This document shows, one piece after another, positions 41,907 to 49,421 of a DNA stretch of 49,421 nucleotides. The position numbers were made by a program, and so were the translations under genes. Within the stretch, counting starts at the first letter, position 1. Every line of letters starts with the position of its first letter. The stretch spans positions 4,266-53,686 of the forward strand of contig DDQZ01000112.1 of assembly GCA_002343505.1 (NCBI GenBank). Direction: 5' to 3'. The notes under the pieces were generated by a model, which saw nothing but the letters and a program-made list of their open reading frames with translations, did not search any database and had not been told where the DNA came from. The DNA is from Verrucomicrobiaceae bacterium UBA2429 (lineage in GTDB: Bacteria; Verrucomicrobiota; Verrucomicrobiia; Verrucomicrobiales; Verrucomicrobiaceae).

Positions 41907-42695
41907 TCAGGATGCCCCGGGCGGACACGCCTTTCGCAACTCAGCCAGCGCATCGGTGAAATCCGCGCCGTGCCGCGAGACAAAAGCCTCCCACAACTCA
42001 GCAAGAGCGGCTTTCAGTGTCTCTTGATCGAGCAGCTTGCGGCGCATGTAGGCGGCTTCAAAGACGGCGAACGCATCACGTCCACCGGCGTTTTTTTCAT
42101 TCCTCACTCGCTCCGCCACATGCCGTTTCACCAGGCGGTAGGCCATGAGGTGAAAACGCGCAACGGGATGCGCGCCGAGCAGCGCCGCGAGTTCCAGGTA
42201 AAGATTGAGCTGGGAAAACGGCAGGGAATCGAGGCGGCAGGCGGGGGCCAGCCCGTCGAGGATTTCCAGCTCCTCGTAGATGCCGAGAGGCTCCGTGGAC
42301 ACGAGAGCCCCAGCCGTGTCAAACACCGGCAGCAGCGGATACAGGCGGCAGACGGTGGTGCGGGTGTCGTGGTCGCAGGCGCAGTGCGGGCGGGTGCTCG
42401 TGATCGTGTCGAGATGGATGACCGCGGGGCCGAAGTCGAATGGCGCGAGCTTTCTCTCATGCCCGTGAAACTGCGCCGTCCAGCCGCGGGCGTGGAGAAA
42501 GTCATACTCGCCCGGCAGCAGCGGCAGTTCCTGCGCGGGCGGCCCCATGCGGCCAAGCAGGCGGAAGCGCTCCTTGTGGCGGGCGAAGCTGCAGCAATGC
42601 GCGTCCCCGCACAGCTTCCAGCATTCCGGCTGAAAAACGACATCCAGGGAGTAAACGCGCTCGAAGACGGAGGAAAGCGTGGAAGGCCGGCTCAT
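41907..42695 (-). CDS. YkgJ-like cysteine-cluster protein
   Basis: 262 aa, no signal peptide. Cys25-x3-Cys29-x4-Cys34-Cys35 (CWKLCGDAHCC) near the N-terminus and Cys105, Cys107 and Cys116 in CACDHDTRTTVCRLYP form the layout of YkgJ-type putative zinc/iron-chelating proteins, where CRxYP or CRxFP is typical. The last 120 residues are helical (LNLYLELAALLG, FAVFEAAYMRRKLLDQETLKAAL) and not part of the core family. Biochemical role is unknown in general. It lies 65 bp from the hydrolase and 108 bp from panD on the same strand. Confidence 0.65.
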   Translation of the reverse strand: MSRPSTLSSVFERVYSLDVVFQPECWKLCGDAHCCSFARHKERFRLLGRMGPPAQELPLLPGEYDFLHARGWTAQFHGHERKLAPFDFGPAVIHLDTITSTRPHCACDHDTRTTVCRLYPLLPVFDTAGALVSTEPLGIYEELEILDGLAPACRLDSLPFSQLNLYLELAALLGAHPVARFHLMAYRLVKRHVAERVRNEKNAGGRDAFAVFEAAYMRRKLLDQETLKAALAELWEAFVSRHGADFTDALAELRKACPPGAS

Positions 42696-42803
42696 GCGCC
42701 TGCCATACCATGCCGCCGGTGATTTTCAGAAAAAATCGGACGCGGTTTTTCGGCGATGCCGCCCGGAGGCGGGGGCATGGATGGAACTCCCGTTGGAGCC
42801 ACT

Positions 42804-43166
42804 TCAGATGCCGCGGTGGTTGACGATCTCGTTGCGCTCGTTGAGCACGATGACTTTCGGCTGGTGCGCGGCCATCTGCTCCGGCGTCACCTGGGCGAAA
42901 CTCATGATCGTCACGCGGTCGCCGGGTTTGCCGAGGTGCGCGGCGGCGCCGTTGAGCTGGATGGTCCTGCTGCCCGCCGGCGCCTCGATGGCGTAGGTCT
43001 CGAAGCGCTTGGCGTTGCTCATGTTCGAGACCAGGATGCGCTCGTAGGGCGCCATGCCGCAGGCGTCCATCAGTTCGATGTCTATGGCCAGACTGCCTTC
43101 GTAGTCCACGGAGGCGTCGGTCACCGCGGCGCGGTGGATTTTGGAGAGCAGAAGGGTGCGAAGCAT
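42804..43166 (-). CDS. panD: Aspartate 1-decarboxylase proenzyme
   Basis: 120 aa from ATG 43166; a longer frame to 43310 is rejected because the family starts at this Met. PanD decarboxylates L-aspartate to beta-alanine for pantothenate and coenzyme A synthesis in the cytoplasm. The self-cleavage site YEGS has Gly24-Ser25 at the canonical positions, giving the pyruvoyl cofactor from Ser25. Lys9 in LLSKIHRA and the conserved ERILVSNMSNAKRFETYAIEAPAGS and QLNGAAAHLGKPGDRVTIMSFA are present. Standard length. No other pantothenate genes are nearby. Confidence 0.97.
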   Translation of the reverse strand: MLRTLLLSKIHRAAVTDASVDYEGSLAIDIELMDACGMAPYERILVSNMSNAKRFETYAIEAPAGSRTIQLNGAAAHLGKPGDRVTIMSFAQVTPEQMAAHQPKVIVLNERNEIVNHRGI

Positions 43167-43385
43167 TGGGGGAAGGCGAAAATGAATCGCCCCCGGGAAA
43201 AAACAACGCTGGATTTGGCCCGGCCGATCTGCCACCCGCCGGCATGACGGTGCCTGGAAAAACAAAGTGACCACGATGCGCCGCAACCCTGGCTGGATCA
43301 GCCCTGGCAATGGATTTTCCGGCTTCCCTGAGCGCGCGGCGGCAAGAAGTCCGGCGGCGGGTCGTATAAGCGTGGAAGTTTGTTC

Positions 43386-43415
43386 TTGTCTTTGTTAGGC
43401 GGGAACCCGTATTTT
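43386..43415 (+). promoter_or_regulatory. Candidate promoter of the DUF1501 gene
   Basis: TTGTCT (43386-43391) and TATTTT (43410-43415) are 18 bp apart and lie in the most AT-rich part of the 281-bp gap between panD and the DUF1501 gene. The alternative TTGTTA-N16-TTAAAC overlaps it. No Shine-Dalgarno sequence precedes ATG 43448. Confidence 0.3.
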
Positions 43416-43447
43416 AAACCGCGCAATCCTCAACCCATCCCACCTCC

Positions 43448-44917
43448 ATGTTCCGCATCCCCGGCGCCCTCGGCAAAGATCTCTGCGACAAAGACCTCGG
43501 CATGACCCGCCGCGACATCCTGCGCGTGGGCGGCGCCTCCATGATGGGGCTGACGCTCAACGGCATGTTCCGCGCCCAGGCCGCGTCCGCGAACTCCGCC
43601 GCTGCGGGCCGCGCGGGCTGGGGCAAGGCGAAGCATGTGCTCATGATCTACCTCCAGGGCGGTCCCAGCCATCTCGATCTTTGGGATCCGAAGGAGAACG
43701 TGCCGGACAAGGTGCGCTCCGCCTTCAAAACCATTCCCACCAAGGTGCCGGGCCATCATTTCACGGAGATCCTGCCCCAGCTGGCGAAGGTGAACGACAA
43801 GTTCACCATGATCAATTCGATGAGCTATACGCCCAACGGCTTGTTCAACCACACGGCGGCCATCTACCAGATCATGACCGGCTACACGACCGACAAGGTC
43901 AGCCCCTCCGGCCAGCTCGAACCGCCGAACGCCAAGGATTACCCGAACTTCGGCAGCAACATCATCCGCCTCAAGCCGATGGACGAGCCCATGCTGCCTT
44001 TCGTCATGATGCCCCGTCCGCTGCAGGAATCCAACGTCGTCGGCAAAGGCGGCACCGCCGGCTTCCTTGGCAAGGCCTATGATCCCTACACGCTCTACCC
44101 TGAGGGCGATGACATGGACATGGGCAAGATGGACCGCATCAAGATCGAGGACCTGCAGCTGCGTCCCGACCTCTTCAGCGTCCGCCTCCAGCGCCGCGCC
44201 AAGCTGCGCGACGCCATCAACGACCAGATGCCCACCATTGAGGCCGCCGTCAAAGACCTCAGCCTCGACAGCTACTACGACCAGGCCCTCAGCCTCATTG
44301 CCAGCGGGCGGGCGCGCGACGCATTCGCCCTGGAGCGCGAGCCTGTGAAGCTGCGCGACCGCTACGGACGCAATACCTTCGGCCAAAGCTGCTTGCTGGC
44401 CCGCCGACTCATAGAGGCCGGCACCCGTGTCGTCGAACTTGTCTGGCCCAAAGTCGCCAATTCTGACAACCATTCCTGGGACCACCATGTGGGGCTCACA
44501 GACCGCATGAAGACCCGCTCCGGCCCCATGCTTGACCAAGGCCTCAGCGCTCTCTTTGAAGACCTGGACGCCTCCGGCCTGCTTGATGAGACACTTGTCG
44601 TCGCTCTCGGCGAGTTTGGACGCAGCCCGGAAAAAGGCGTGTCCACCTCCGGCAATGGCAACAGTGCTGACGGACGCGATCACTGGCCCTACTGCTACAC
44701 CGCCGTCATCGGTGGCGCAGGCATCAAGCGCGGCTACATTCACGGCAAGTCCGACAAGACAGGCTCAGCGCCCGTCGAGGATCCCGTCCACCCCACCGAG
44801 CTGCTCGCCACCATCTATCACGCCGTTGGGATTGACCCGGAAACCATCGTTTACAATCACCTCAACCAGCCGCGCGAGTTGGTGAAGGCCAAGCCTGTGA
44901 CGAAACTTTTCGCCTGA
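43448..44917 (+). CDS. DUF1501 domain protein with Tat-like signal
   Basis: 489 aa. [22 protein letters not shown] (residues 20-41) is a twin-arginine-type export signal. The body matches DUF1501, a sulfatase/phosphatase-fold family common in Planctomycetota and Verrucomicrobiota: [19 protein letters not shown] at 64-82, [45 protein letters not shown], and [42 protein letters not shown]. His and Asp residues are in the expected metal-binding places. DUF1501 genes are usually paired with a DUF1549/DUF1553 cytochrome-type gene, which is absent here. Substrate unknown. Confidence 0.93.
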   Translation: MFRIPGALGKDLCDKDLGMTRRDILRVGGASMMGLTLNGMFRAQAASANSAAAGRAGWGKAKHVLMIYLQGGPSHLDLWDPKENVPDKVRSAFKTIPTKVPGHHFTEILPQLAKVNDKFTMINSMSYTPNGLFNHTAAIYQIMTGYTTDKVSPSGQLEPPNAKDYPNFGSNIIRLKPMDEPMLPFVMMPRPLQESNVVGKGGTAGFLGKAYDPYTLYPEGDDMDMGKMDRIKIEDLQLRPDLFSVRLQRRAKLRDAINDQMPTIEAAVKDLSLDSYYDQALSLIASGRARDAFALEREPVKLRDRYGRNTFGQSCLLARRLIEAGTRVVELVWPKVANSDNHSWDHHVGLTDRMKTRSGPMLDQGLSALFEDLDASGLLDETLVVALGEFGRSPEKGVSTSGNGNSADGRDHWPYCYTAVIGGAGIKRGYIHGKSDKTGSAPVEDPVHPTELLATIYHAVGIDPETIVYNHLNQPRELVKAKPVTKLFA

Positions 44918-44931
44918 CAGACGCGCGCCTC

Positions 44932-45201
44932 ATGCACGCAGCCGGTCCGAAAAATCCCCTCCACGGTGTCACCCTCGAAATGATGGTGACCCGGCTTCAA
45001 GCCCACTACGGCTGGGAGATGCTCGGACGCATGATCAAGATCAACTGTTTCAACTGGCAGCCCAGCATCAAGTCGAGCCTCACCTTCCTCCGGCGCACTC
45101 CCTGGGCCAGACAGAAAGTCGAGGAGCTTTATCTCGACACACTGCCTGATTTGAAGGGGGTGGAGCCGGTCACCCAATCAACCGGCGGCATGGAGTCCTG
45201 A
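44932..45201 (+). CDS. VF530 family small protein
   Basis: 89 aa. [33 protein letters not shown] at residues 8-40, then [25 protein letters not shown], is the complete signature of the VF530/DUF2132 family (named after a Vibrio fischeri structure and usually annotated as DNA-binding). Length is normal. It is cytoplasmic and follows the DUF1501 gene by 14 bp; this is probably co-transcription without functional relation. Converges on the acyltransferase gene (12-bp gap). Confidence 0.93.
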   Translation: MHAAGPKNPLHGVTLEMMVTRLQAHYGWEMLGRMIKINCFNWQPSIKSSLTFLRRTPWARQKVEELYLDTLPDLKGVEPVTQSTGGMES

Positions 45202-45213
45202 GCACCAGTTTGT

Positions 45214-45876
45214 CTAAAAGTCCTCGTTCCGCCATGACTCATCCCGCTGCGCGCCGAAGAGGTCGGTCTGCGGCAGAAGCTGCTCCAGCAAGTTTTCAGG
45301 CGGGATGTTTCGCGGCAGTGGCTGATGCCGCGCGGGAACACCCATCGCCAGTGTCCCCGGCGGCACGTCCTTGTTCACCACGGCGCCGGCGGCGATGAAG
45401 CTGCCGCGTCCGACGCGCACACCCGGGCAAATCGTGACGCCGCCGCCAATGCAGACGTGGTCCTCAATGGTCGCGCCCTGCACGGTGCCTTCACGCATCG
45501 GATATTTGGCATTCAAAAACGTCGTGCCGGGGCCGATGAAGACAAAGTTGCCGATGCTTGTGCGGCTGGGCACATAGACATGCGCCATGATCTTCACGCC
45601 ATTGCCGATGGTGAGCCGGCCCTCCAGCGTGCATTGGTGATGCACCACGCAGCGGTCGCCGATGACGACCTCCCCGCGGATGAGCACCTGGTGCCCGCAT
45701 TGAAAGCGGCGGCCGATCCTCGTGTTCGCGTAAATGATGCTGCCGCTGCGGATGATGGCGTGCGCGCCGATGCGCGCGGGCTGCGAGTCTCCGGGGTAGC
45801 GGTAGCCGAGGATGACCCCGGCATCCACTTGGGCGTGCGCGCCGATTTCGTGAAAAGGTTCGTCGGGCATGGGCAT
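45214..45876 (-). CDS. Hexapeptide-repeat acyltransferase
   Basis: 220 aa from ATG 45876 (ATG 45870 also possible). A left-handed beta-helix is built from [LIV]-G-x4 repeats from about residue 10 to 180: IGAHAQVDAGVILG, IGAHAIIRSGSIIYANTRIG, IGDRCVVHHQCTLEGRLTIGNGVKIM, then IEDHVCIGGGVTICPGVRVGRGSFIAAGAVVNKDVPPGTLAMGVPA. The latter is the typical C-terminal end of LbH acetyltransferases of sugar-modifying type. It probably transfers an acetyl group to an amino or hydroxyl sugar in surface glycan synthesis. It begins 7 bp after the ceramidase-like gene stops and is in its operon. Confidence 0.9.
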   Translation of the reverse strand: MPMPDEPFHEIGAHAQVDAGVILGYRYPGDSQPARIGAHAIIRSGSIIYANTRIGRRFQCGHQVLIRGEVVIGDRCVVHHQCTLEGRLTIGNGVKIMAHVYVPSRTSIGNFVFIGPGTTFLNAKYPMREGTVQGATIEDHVCIGGGVTICPGVRVGRGSFIAAGAVVNKDVPPGTLAMGVPARHQPLPRNIPPENLLEQLLPQTDLFGAQRDESWRNEDF

Positions 45877-45883
45877 GGCGGTT

Positions 45884-47413
45884 TCACTCCTGCCTGGCAA
45901 AGCGCCGCAATGTCTCCAATGCCTGCGTGGCGATGACATCCCCGGCGGGCTTGGCGTAGGGCGGGCGGAACTTGCTGTAGCGATAGTTGGCGCTCATGTA
46001 CTCTGTGTCGCCGGTGTTCGGCCCGTCGGTCAGGTAGCCGTAGGAGATGTTGGTGTAGCCGCAGGGCAGGGCGAGGGGCAGGGGAGACCCCTCGCGGATC
46101 TGCCGGCCGATTCCCTGGAAAGGCTCGAAGGGCATGCCGACGATGCCGACATCGCCGACGCGCAGCACCTGGATGTCCACTTCCAAAAACTTCGCCACCG
46201 TGTCCGCCCTGCCGGACTGGCGCAGGTCCAGCGCCCAGCGGCTCCAGGGCAGGATCATCTCCACCAGTTTGCCGCGGTAGGCGGGAGTCAGCTCGCGCGG
46301 GAAGTTCTGGCCCGCGCACAGGCGCGTGTTTTCATCCCCGGCGTTCGCGCGCGTGATGAAGTCTTCCATCTCGGCGATTTCCGCCTTGAGCACCTCCTCC
46401 GAGGGCAGCGGCGCAAGCGGGATGCGCACTTTTTCGATGGCGAAGTCGAGCCCGCCGCGCGCCGAGGGCTTCAGATCCTGCAAGGCCGCGATGTAGCTGT
46501 CCGCCAGCATGCGCCCGTATTTTTTCGAAAGCTCCACATCACCCCGCAGCATGCCCTTGGAGTTCACCTCGCCCGCGCAGCCTTGCAGAAAGCTGACGCT
46601 CACGGGCCTCTCCGGCGAAAGGTGCCCCGCCATGATCTCGCACGCCACCTGCGGCCAGTCGCCAAAGACGATCGGCTTCTCCGGGTGGTAGCAGGTGCAG
46701 GGATGCGCGGTGAAGTGCGTGATGGCCGTGACCACGCCGCCCCGCGCGTTTTTCAGCACCACGATGGGCGCCTGCTCGTCCACGTCGCCTTTAAAGTCCG
46801 CGCCCATCAGGTCGCGGTCCTCCTCGCGCATCAGGTAGGTGCTGCCGTCGGCGCGGCGGCCCTTGCGGTTGTAGCTGATGCGGTTCTCCGTGCCCACCGC
46901 CCACCACACCGTCACAGGCTGGAGCAGGGCGGGCAGTTGTTTCGCCGTGGCGGCCAGCTTTTGCAGGAACTCCTCCCCGGCGGGCACGAGCTGCGGCGCG
47001 GGGATCTCCTCCGGCTTCAGCGAGAGCGTCATCAGCGCCTCCAGGTGGTTGCTCACCAGGTTGAAGTCCGTGTGGTTGTGCGAGACCATGAGCAGCACAT
47101 TCTCCACCGGCATGGCCAGGGCCTCGGCGGCGGTGCGGCGGATCAGCGGGCTGATGTTCACACCCTTGGGGGAGTTCATGTGCGGTGTGATGAGGCAGAC
47201 ACGCTTGTCTCCTGATTCAAAGAGCGTGACCACTGTGGTCAGCGGCCCCGCCACCTCGCGCACCAGCGCTCCGACCTTGCTCGCGGTAAAGCCGCCCTTT
47301 TCCGGCGCCACCCCGAACTCCAGCGCCGCCACCTTCAACTCAGGCGGCTCCGCGAGCACGGGCAGCACGGGGATCAAAGCGGCGGACAAAAGACCAAACG
47401 AGCGCGAAATCAT
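45884..47413 (-). CDS. Secreted neutral-ceramidase-like hydrolase
   Basis: 509 aa from ATG 47413, which starts a signal peptide (MISRSFGLLSAALIPVLPVLA); the frame extends far upstream into pstB and is not used. KVAALEFGVAPEKG..ALVREVAGPLTTVVTLFESGDKRVCLITPHM, VLLMVSHNHTDFN and THFTAHPCTC match the N-terminal metal-binding domain of neutral/alkaline non-lysosomal ceramidases, with His ligands in SHNHTD and HPC. The segment with the catalytic Ser in true ceramidases here reads FLQGCAGEVNSKG, so the usual nucleophile context is not kept and the substrate may not be ceramide. 53 bp after pstB on the same strand. Confidence 0.8.
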   Translation of the reverse strand: MISRSFGLLSAALIPVLPVLAEPPELKVAALEFGVAPEKGGFTASKVGALVREVAGPLTTVVTLFESGDKRVCLITPHMNSPKGVNISPLIRRTAAEALAMPVENVLLMVSHNHTDFNLVSNHLEALMTLSLKPEEIPAPQLVPAGEEFLQKLAATAKQLPALLQPVTVWWAVGTENRISYNRKGRRADGSTYLMREEDRDLMGADFKGDVDEQAPIVVLKNARGGVVTAITHFTAHPCTCYHPEKPIVFGDWPQVACEIMAGHLSPERPVSVSFLQGCAGEVNSKGMLRGDVELSKKYGRMLADSYIAALQDLKPSARGGLDFAIEKVRIPLAPLPSEEVLKAEIAEMEDFITRANAGDENTRLCAGQNFPRELTPAYRGKLVEMILPWSRWALDLRQSGRADTVAKFLEVDIQVLRVGDVGIVGMPFEPFQGIGRQIREGSPLPLALPCGYTNISYGYLTDGPNTGDTEYMSANYRYSKFRPPYAKPAGDVIATQALETLRRFARQE

Positions 47414-47466
47414 GGCGCAGGAAACGCGCCGCCGCCGCCGCTTCGCTCCCGCAATCTCTCTTTTTC

Positions 47467-48222
47467 TCAGCAGATCCGCCCCCGCACATACGCCTCCGTC
47501 CGCGCATCCTCCGGCGTCAGGAACAGCTCCAGCGTCGGCCGGCACTCCACCAGGCGGCCCAGGTAAAAAAACGCCGTCCTGTCCGCCACCCGCCGCGCCT
47601 GCTCCATGTTGTGCGTCACGATCACCAGCGTGAACTCCCGCCGCAGCTCGTGCATCAGCTCCTCGATCCGCAGCGTCGCCACCGGGTCCAGCGAGGCGCA
47701 CGGCTCGTCCATCAGCAAAATCTGCGGCCGGTTCGCGATCGCCCGCGCGATGCACAGCCGCTGCTGCTGCCCGCCCGAGAGGCCCGGCGCGCCCTCGTGC
47801 AGGCGGTCCCTCACCTCGTCCCACAGGAAGGCCCCGCGCAGGCTGCGCTCCACCACCTCGTCCAGCGCCGCCTTGTCCTTCTGCCCCGCCACGCGCAGGG
47901 GAAAGGCCACATTCTCATAGATGCTCATGGGAAAGGGATTGTACTTCTGGAAGACCATGCCCACCCGCTTGCGCAGCGAGATCACCTCCAGCCCCGGATC
48001 GAAAATGCTCCCCCCGTCCACGCGGATGTCCCCCTCGTGGCGGATGTCATCCACCAGGTCGTTCAGGCGGTTCAGGTTCCGCAGCAGCGTCGTCTTCCCG
48101 CAGCCCGAGGGGCCTATCAAAGCCGTGATCTCACCGGGGCGGATGTCCATGCAGATGTCATGCAGCACCTGCCTCCGGCCATACCAGAAGGAGAAATGCT
48201 CGACTTGGATGGAGGCGGACAT
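47467..48222 (-). CDS. pstB: Phosphate ABC transporter ATP-binding protein
   Basis: 251 aa, standard length. ATPase of the PstSCAB high-affinity phosphate importer at the inner membrane. Walker [10 protein letters not shown] at 37-45, Q-loop [21 protein letters not shown] from Gln92, signature LSGGQQQR at 148-155, Walker [13 protein letters not shown] and H-loop [25 protein letters not shown]. The [16 protein letters not shown] segment and the final [14 protein letters not shown] are PstB-specific features. It starts 6 bp after pstA, so they form one transcript. In many bacteria the cluster is controlled by PhoB; I could not identify a site because the promoter is outside the window. Confidence 0.97.
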   Translation of the reverse strand: MSASIQVEHFSFWYGRRQVLHDICMDIRPGEITALIGPSGCGKTTLLRNLNRLNDLVDDIRHEGDIRVDGGSIFDPGLEVISLRKRVGMVFQKYNPFPMSIYENVAFPLRVAGQKDKAALDEVVERSLRGAFLWDEVRDRLHEGAPGLSGGQQQRLCIARAIANRPQILLMDEPCASLDPVATLRIEELMHELRREFTLVIVTHNMEQARRVADRTAFFYLGRLVECRPTLELFLTPEDARTEAYVRGRIC

Positions 48223-48228
48223 GGATTT

Positions 48229-49421
48229 CTAAAAAGCCGCCGCCTGGAAGCGCGCGCGCAGGCGGGAGCGGATGTGGATGGCCGCCAGGTTCAGCACCAC
48301 CACCAGCAGGATCAGCAGCAGCGTCGTGGCGAAGACCATGGGGATCGCCGCCTCCGAGTCCGGCGACTGGAAGCCCAGGTCGTAAATGTGGAAGCCCAGG
48401 TGCATGAACTTCCGCTCCGCGTGCAGGAACGGCCACTCCAGGTCCACCGGCAGCGTCGGCGCCAGCTTCACCACGCCCGTGATCATCAGCGGCGCCACCT
48501 CCCCCGCCCCGCGCGCCATCGCCAGAATGACACCCGTCATCACCCCCGGCAGCGCCCCCGGCAGCGCCACCCGCTGGATCATCTGCCACCTCGACGCCCC
48601 GCACGCCAGCGCCGCCTCCCGCACTCCGCGCGGCACCGCCGCCAGCGCCTCCTCCGTGGCCACGATCACCACCGGCAGCGTCATCAGCGCCAGCGTCAGC
48701 GACGCCCATAAAATCCCCCCCGTGCCAAAAGTCGGCGCCGGCAGCTTCTCACGGAAAAAGCCCTCGAAATACGGGCAGCGCGCCAGCGCCACCACCACCA
48801 GCAGCACCCCTGCCACCCACAGCCCGCCCTCCAGCCGCCGCCACGCCCGCCCATGCTCCGGCCGCCCCGGCACCAGCGCCCGGTGGTGCGCCCCCAGCCA
48901 GGCCGCGCCCGTCACCGCGCCCAGCCCGCCCAGCACCGCCGCGCTCCACCACACCGGCGGCAGCGGCTGCTCCGGCCCGCCGTCAATGAAACCACCCGCC
49001 CCGTAGACGAAGAAGCCCAGCCCGAACACCCCGAACACGATCGAGGGCACGCCCGCCAGATTGTTCACACAGATGCGTACCACCCGCACCACCAGTCCCT
49101 GCCGCGCATACTCCCGCAGGTACACCGCCGCGATGATGCCGAACGGCGTCACCAGCAGCGCCATCAGCAGCGTCATCACGAACGTGCCGAACACCGCCGG
49201 AAAAATCCCCCCCTCCGTGTTCGCCTCCCGCGGCTCCTCCGAGAGAAAAGCCCACACCCCGCGCGCGAACACCCCCGCCTTCCCCGCCAGCCCCAGGTCA
49301 TTCGGCGCGTGCAGGCGCAGCAGGTCCGCCACCTCCAGCACCCGCGCCTCCCCCGAGCCCAGCCGGCACTCCAGCCGCCCCGCCTCCCGGCCCGCGCGCC
49401 CCTCCGCCATCCGCGCCGCCA
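48229..49421 (-). CDS. pstA: Phosphate ABC transporter permease, 5' end outside the window
   Basis: 396 residues are visible; the frame is still open at base 49421 and an ATG at 49410 is unlikely to be the true start. Hydrophobic segments include VFGTFVMTLLMALLVTPFGIIAAVYL, GVPSIVFGVFGLGFFVYG and VAGVLLVVVALARC, plus a terminal VFATTLLLILLVVVLNLAAI. The EAA-type permease loop LPVVIVATEEALAAVPRGVREAALACGASRWQMIQRVALPGALPGVMTGVILAMARGAGEVAPLMITG identifies PstA/PstC, and FHIYDLGFQSPDSEAAIPMVFATTLL fits the long PstA type. A variable 100-residue insert (about 155-235) lies between membrane segments. Transports phosphate with PstC, PstB and PstS, none but PstB visible. Confidence 0.92.
   Translation of the reverse strand, partial: AARMAEGRAGREAGRLECRLGSGEARVLEVADLLRLHAPNDLGLAGKAGVFARGVWAFLSEEPREANTEGGIFPAVFGTFVMTLLMALLVTPFGIIAAVYLREYARQGLVVRVVRICVNNLAGVPSIVFGVFGLGFFVYGAGGFIDGGPEQPLPPVWWSAAVLGGLGAVTGAAWLGAHHRALVPGRPEHGRAWRRLEGGLWVAGVLLVVVALARCPYFEGFFREKLPAPTFGTGGILWASLTLALMTLPVVIVATEEALAAVPRGVREAALACGASRWQMIQRVALPGALPGVMTGVILAMARGAGEVAPLMITGVVKLAPTLPVDLEWPFLHAERKFMHLGFHIYDLGFQSPDSEAAIPMVFATTLLLILLVVVLNLAAIHIRSRLRARFQAAAF

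Overview
The window is GC-rich bacterial DNA that looks like a chromosome segment of a Verrucomicrobiota species, probably order Verrucomicrobiales. This is inference from gene content: ECF-like sigma factors next to long Ser/Thr kinases with C-terminal beta-propellers, secreted proteins ending in an FYRV-type motif, a DUF1501 protein, sorbosone-dehydrogenase and PQQ-propeller secreted proteins, and few Shine-Dalgarno sequences. No database search was possible.

Layout. 1-5.2 kb holds scattered single genes: a small unknown ORF, an SDR oxidoreductase, a secreted beta-helix protein, a class III aminotransferase and an AlkD-like DNA repair protein. 5.27-10.1 kb is a close-packed run of four secreted-protein genes: a GSDH-type dehydrogenase with an extra C-terminal domain, a PQQ-like propeller, an unknown, and an SGNH-like protein. 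10.2-34.3 kb is an accessory region. It holds three ECF-like sigma factors (A, B, C), three complete Ser/Thr kinases (K1-K3), two broken kinase copies, and two paralogous two-gene modules. Each module has one large phage-tail-fibre-like secreted protein (L1, L2) and one approximately 300-residue secreted partner (P1, P2). L2-P2-sigmaB-K1-L1-P1 lie head to tail on the minus strand; sigmaC-K2-K3 diverge from L2 on the plus strand. The region ends in a kinase cut by an IS630-type transposase relic.

34.4-43.2 kb is mostly minus-strand housekeeping or accessory genes: an AMP-forming acyl ligase, a rhodanese plus DUF1573 pair, a DEAD-type RNA helicase, tRNA-Ala(GGC), a Sel1-repeat protein with a good terminator, an alpha/beta hydrolase, a cysteine-cluster protein and panD. 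43.4-49.4 kb has a DUF1501 protein and a VF530-type protein on the plus strand. These converge on a minus-strand run of pstA (cut by the window edge), pstB, a ceramidase-like protein and a hexapeptide acyltransferase.

The most interesting part is 11-33 kb. K2, K3 and L2 share an upstream motif, TGTTAC-N16-[C/G]GT[C/T]GGG, at identical internal spacing. This suggests that the kinases and one fibre gene are controlled by the same, possibly local, sigma factor. L1 carries eight near-identical 120-bp Asp-box repeats whose differences concentrate at a few positions, plus a C-terminal self-cleaving chaperone-type (peptidase S74) domain. I propose a chromosomal, kinase/sigma-controlled surface-fibre system; this is inference and has not been tested.
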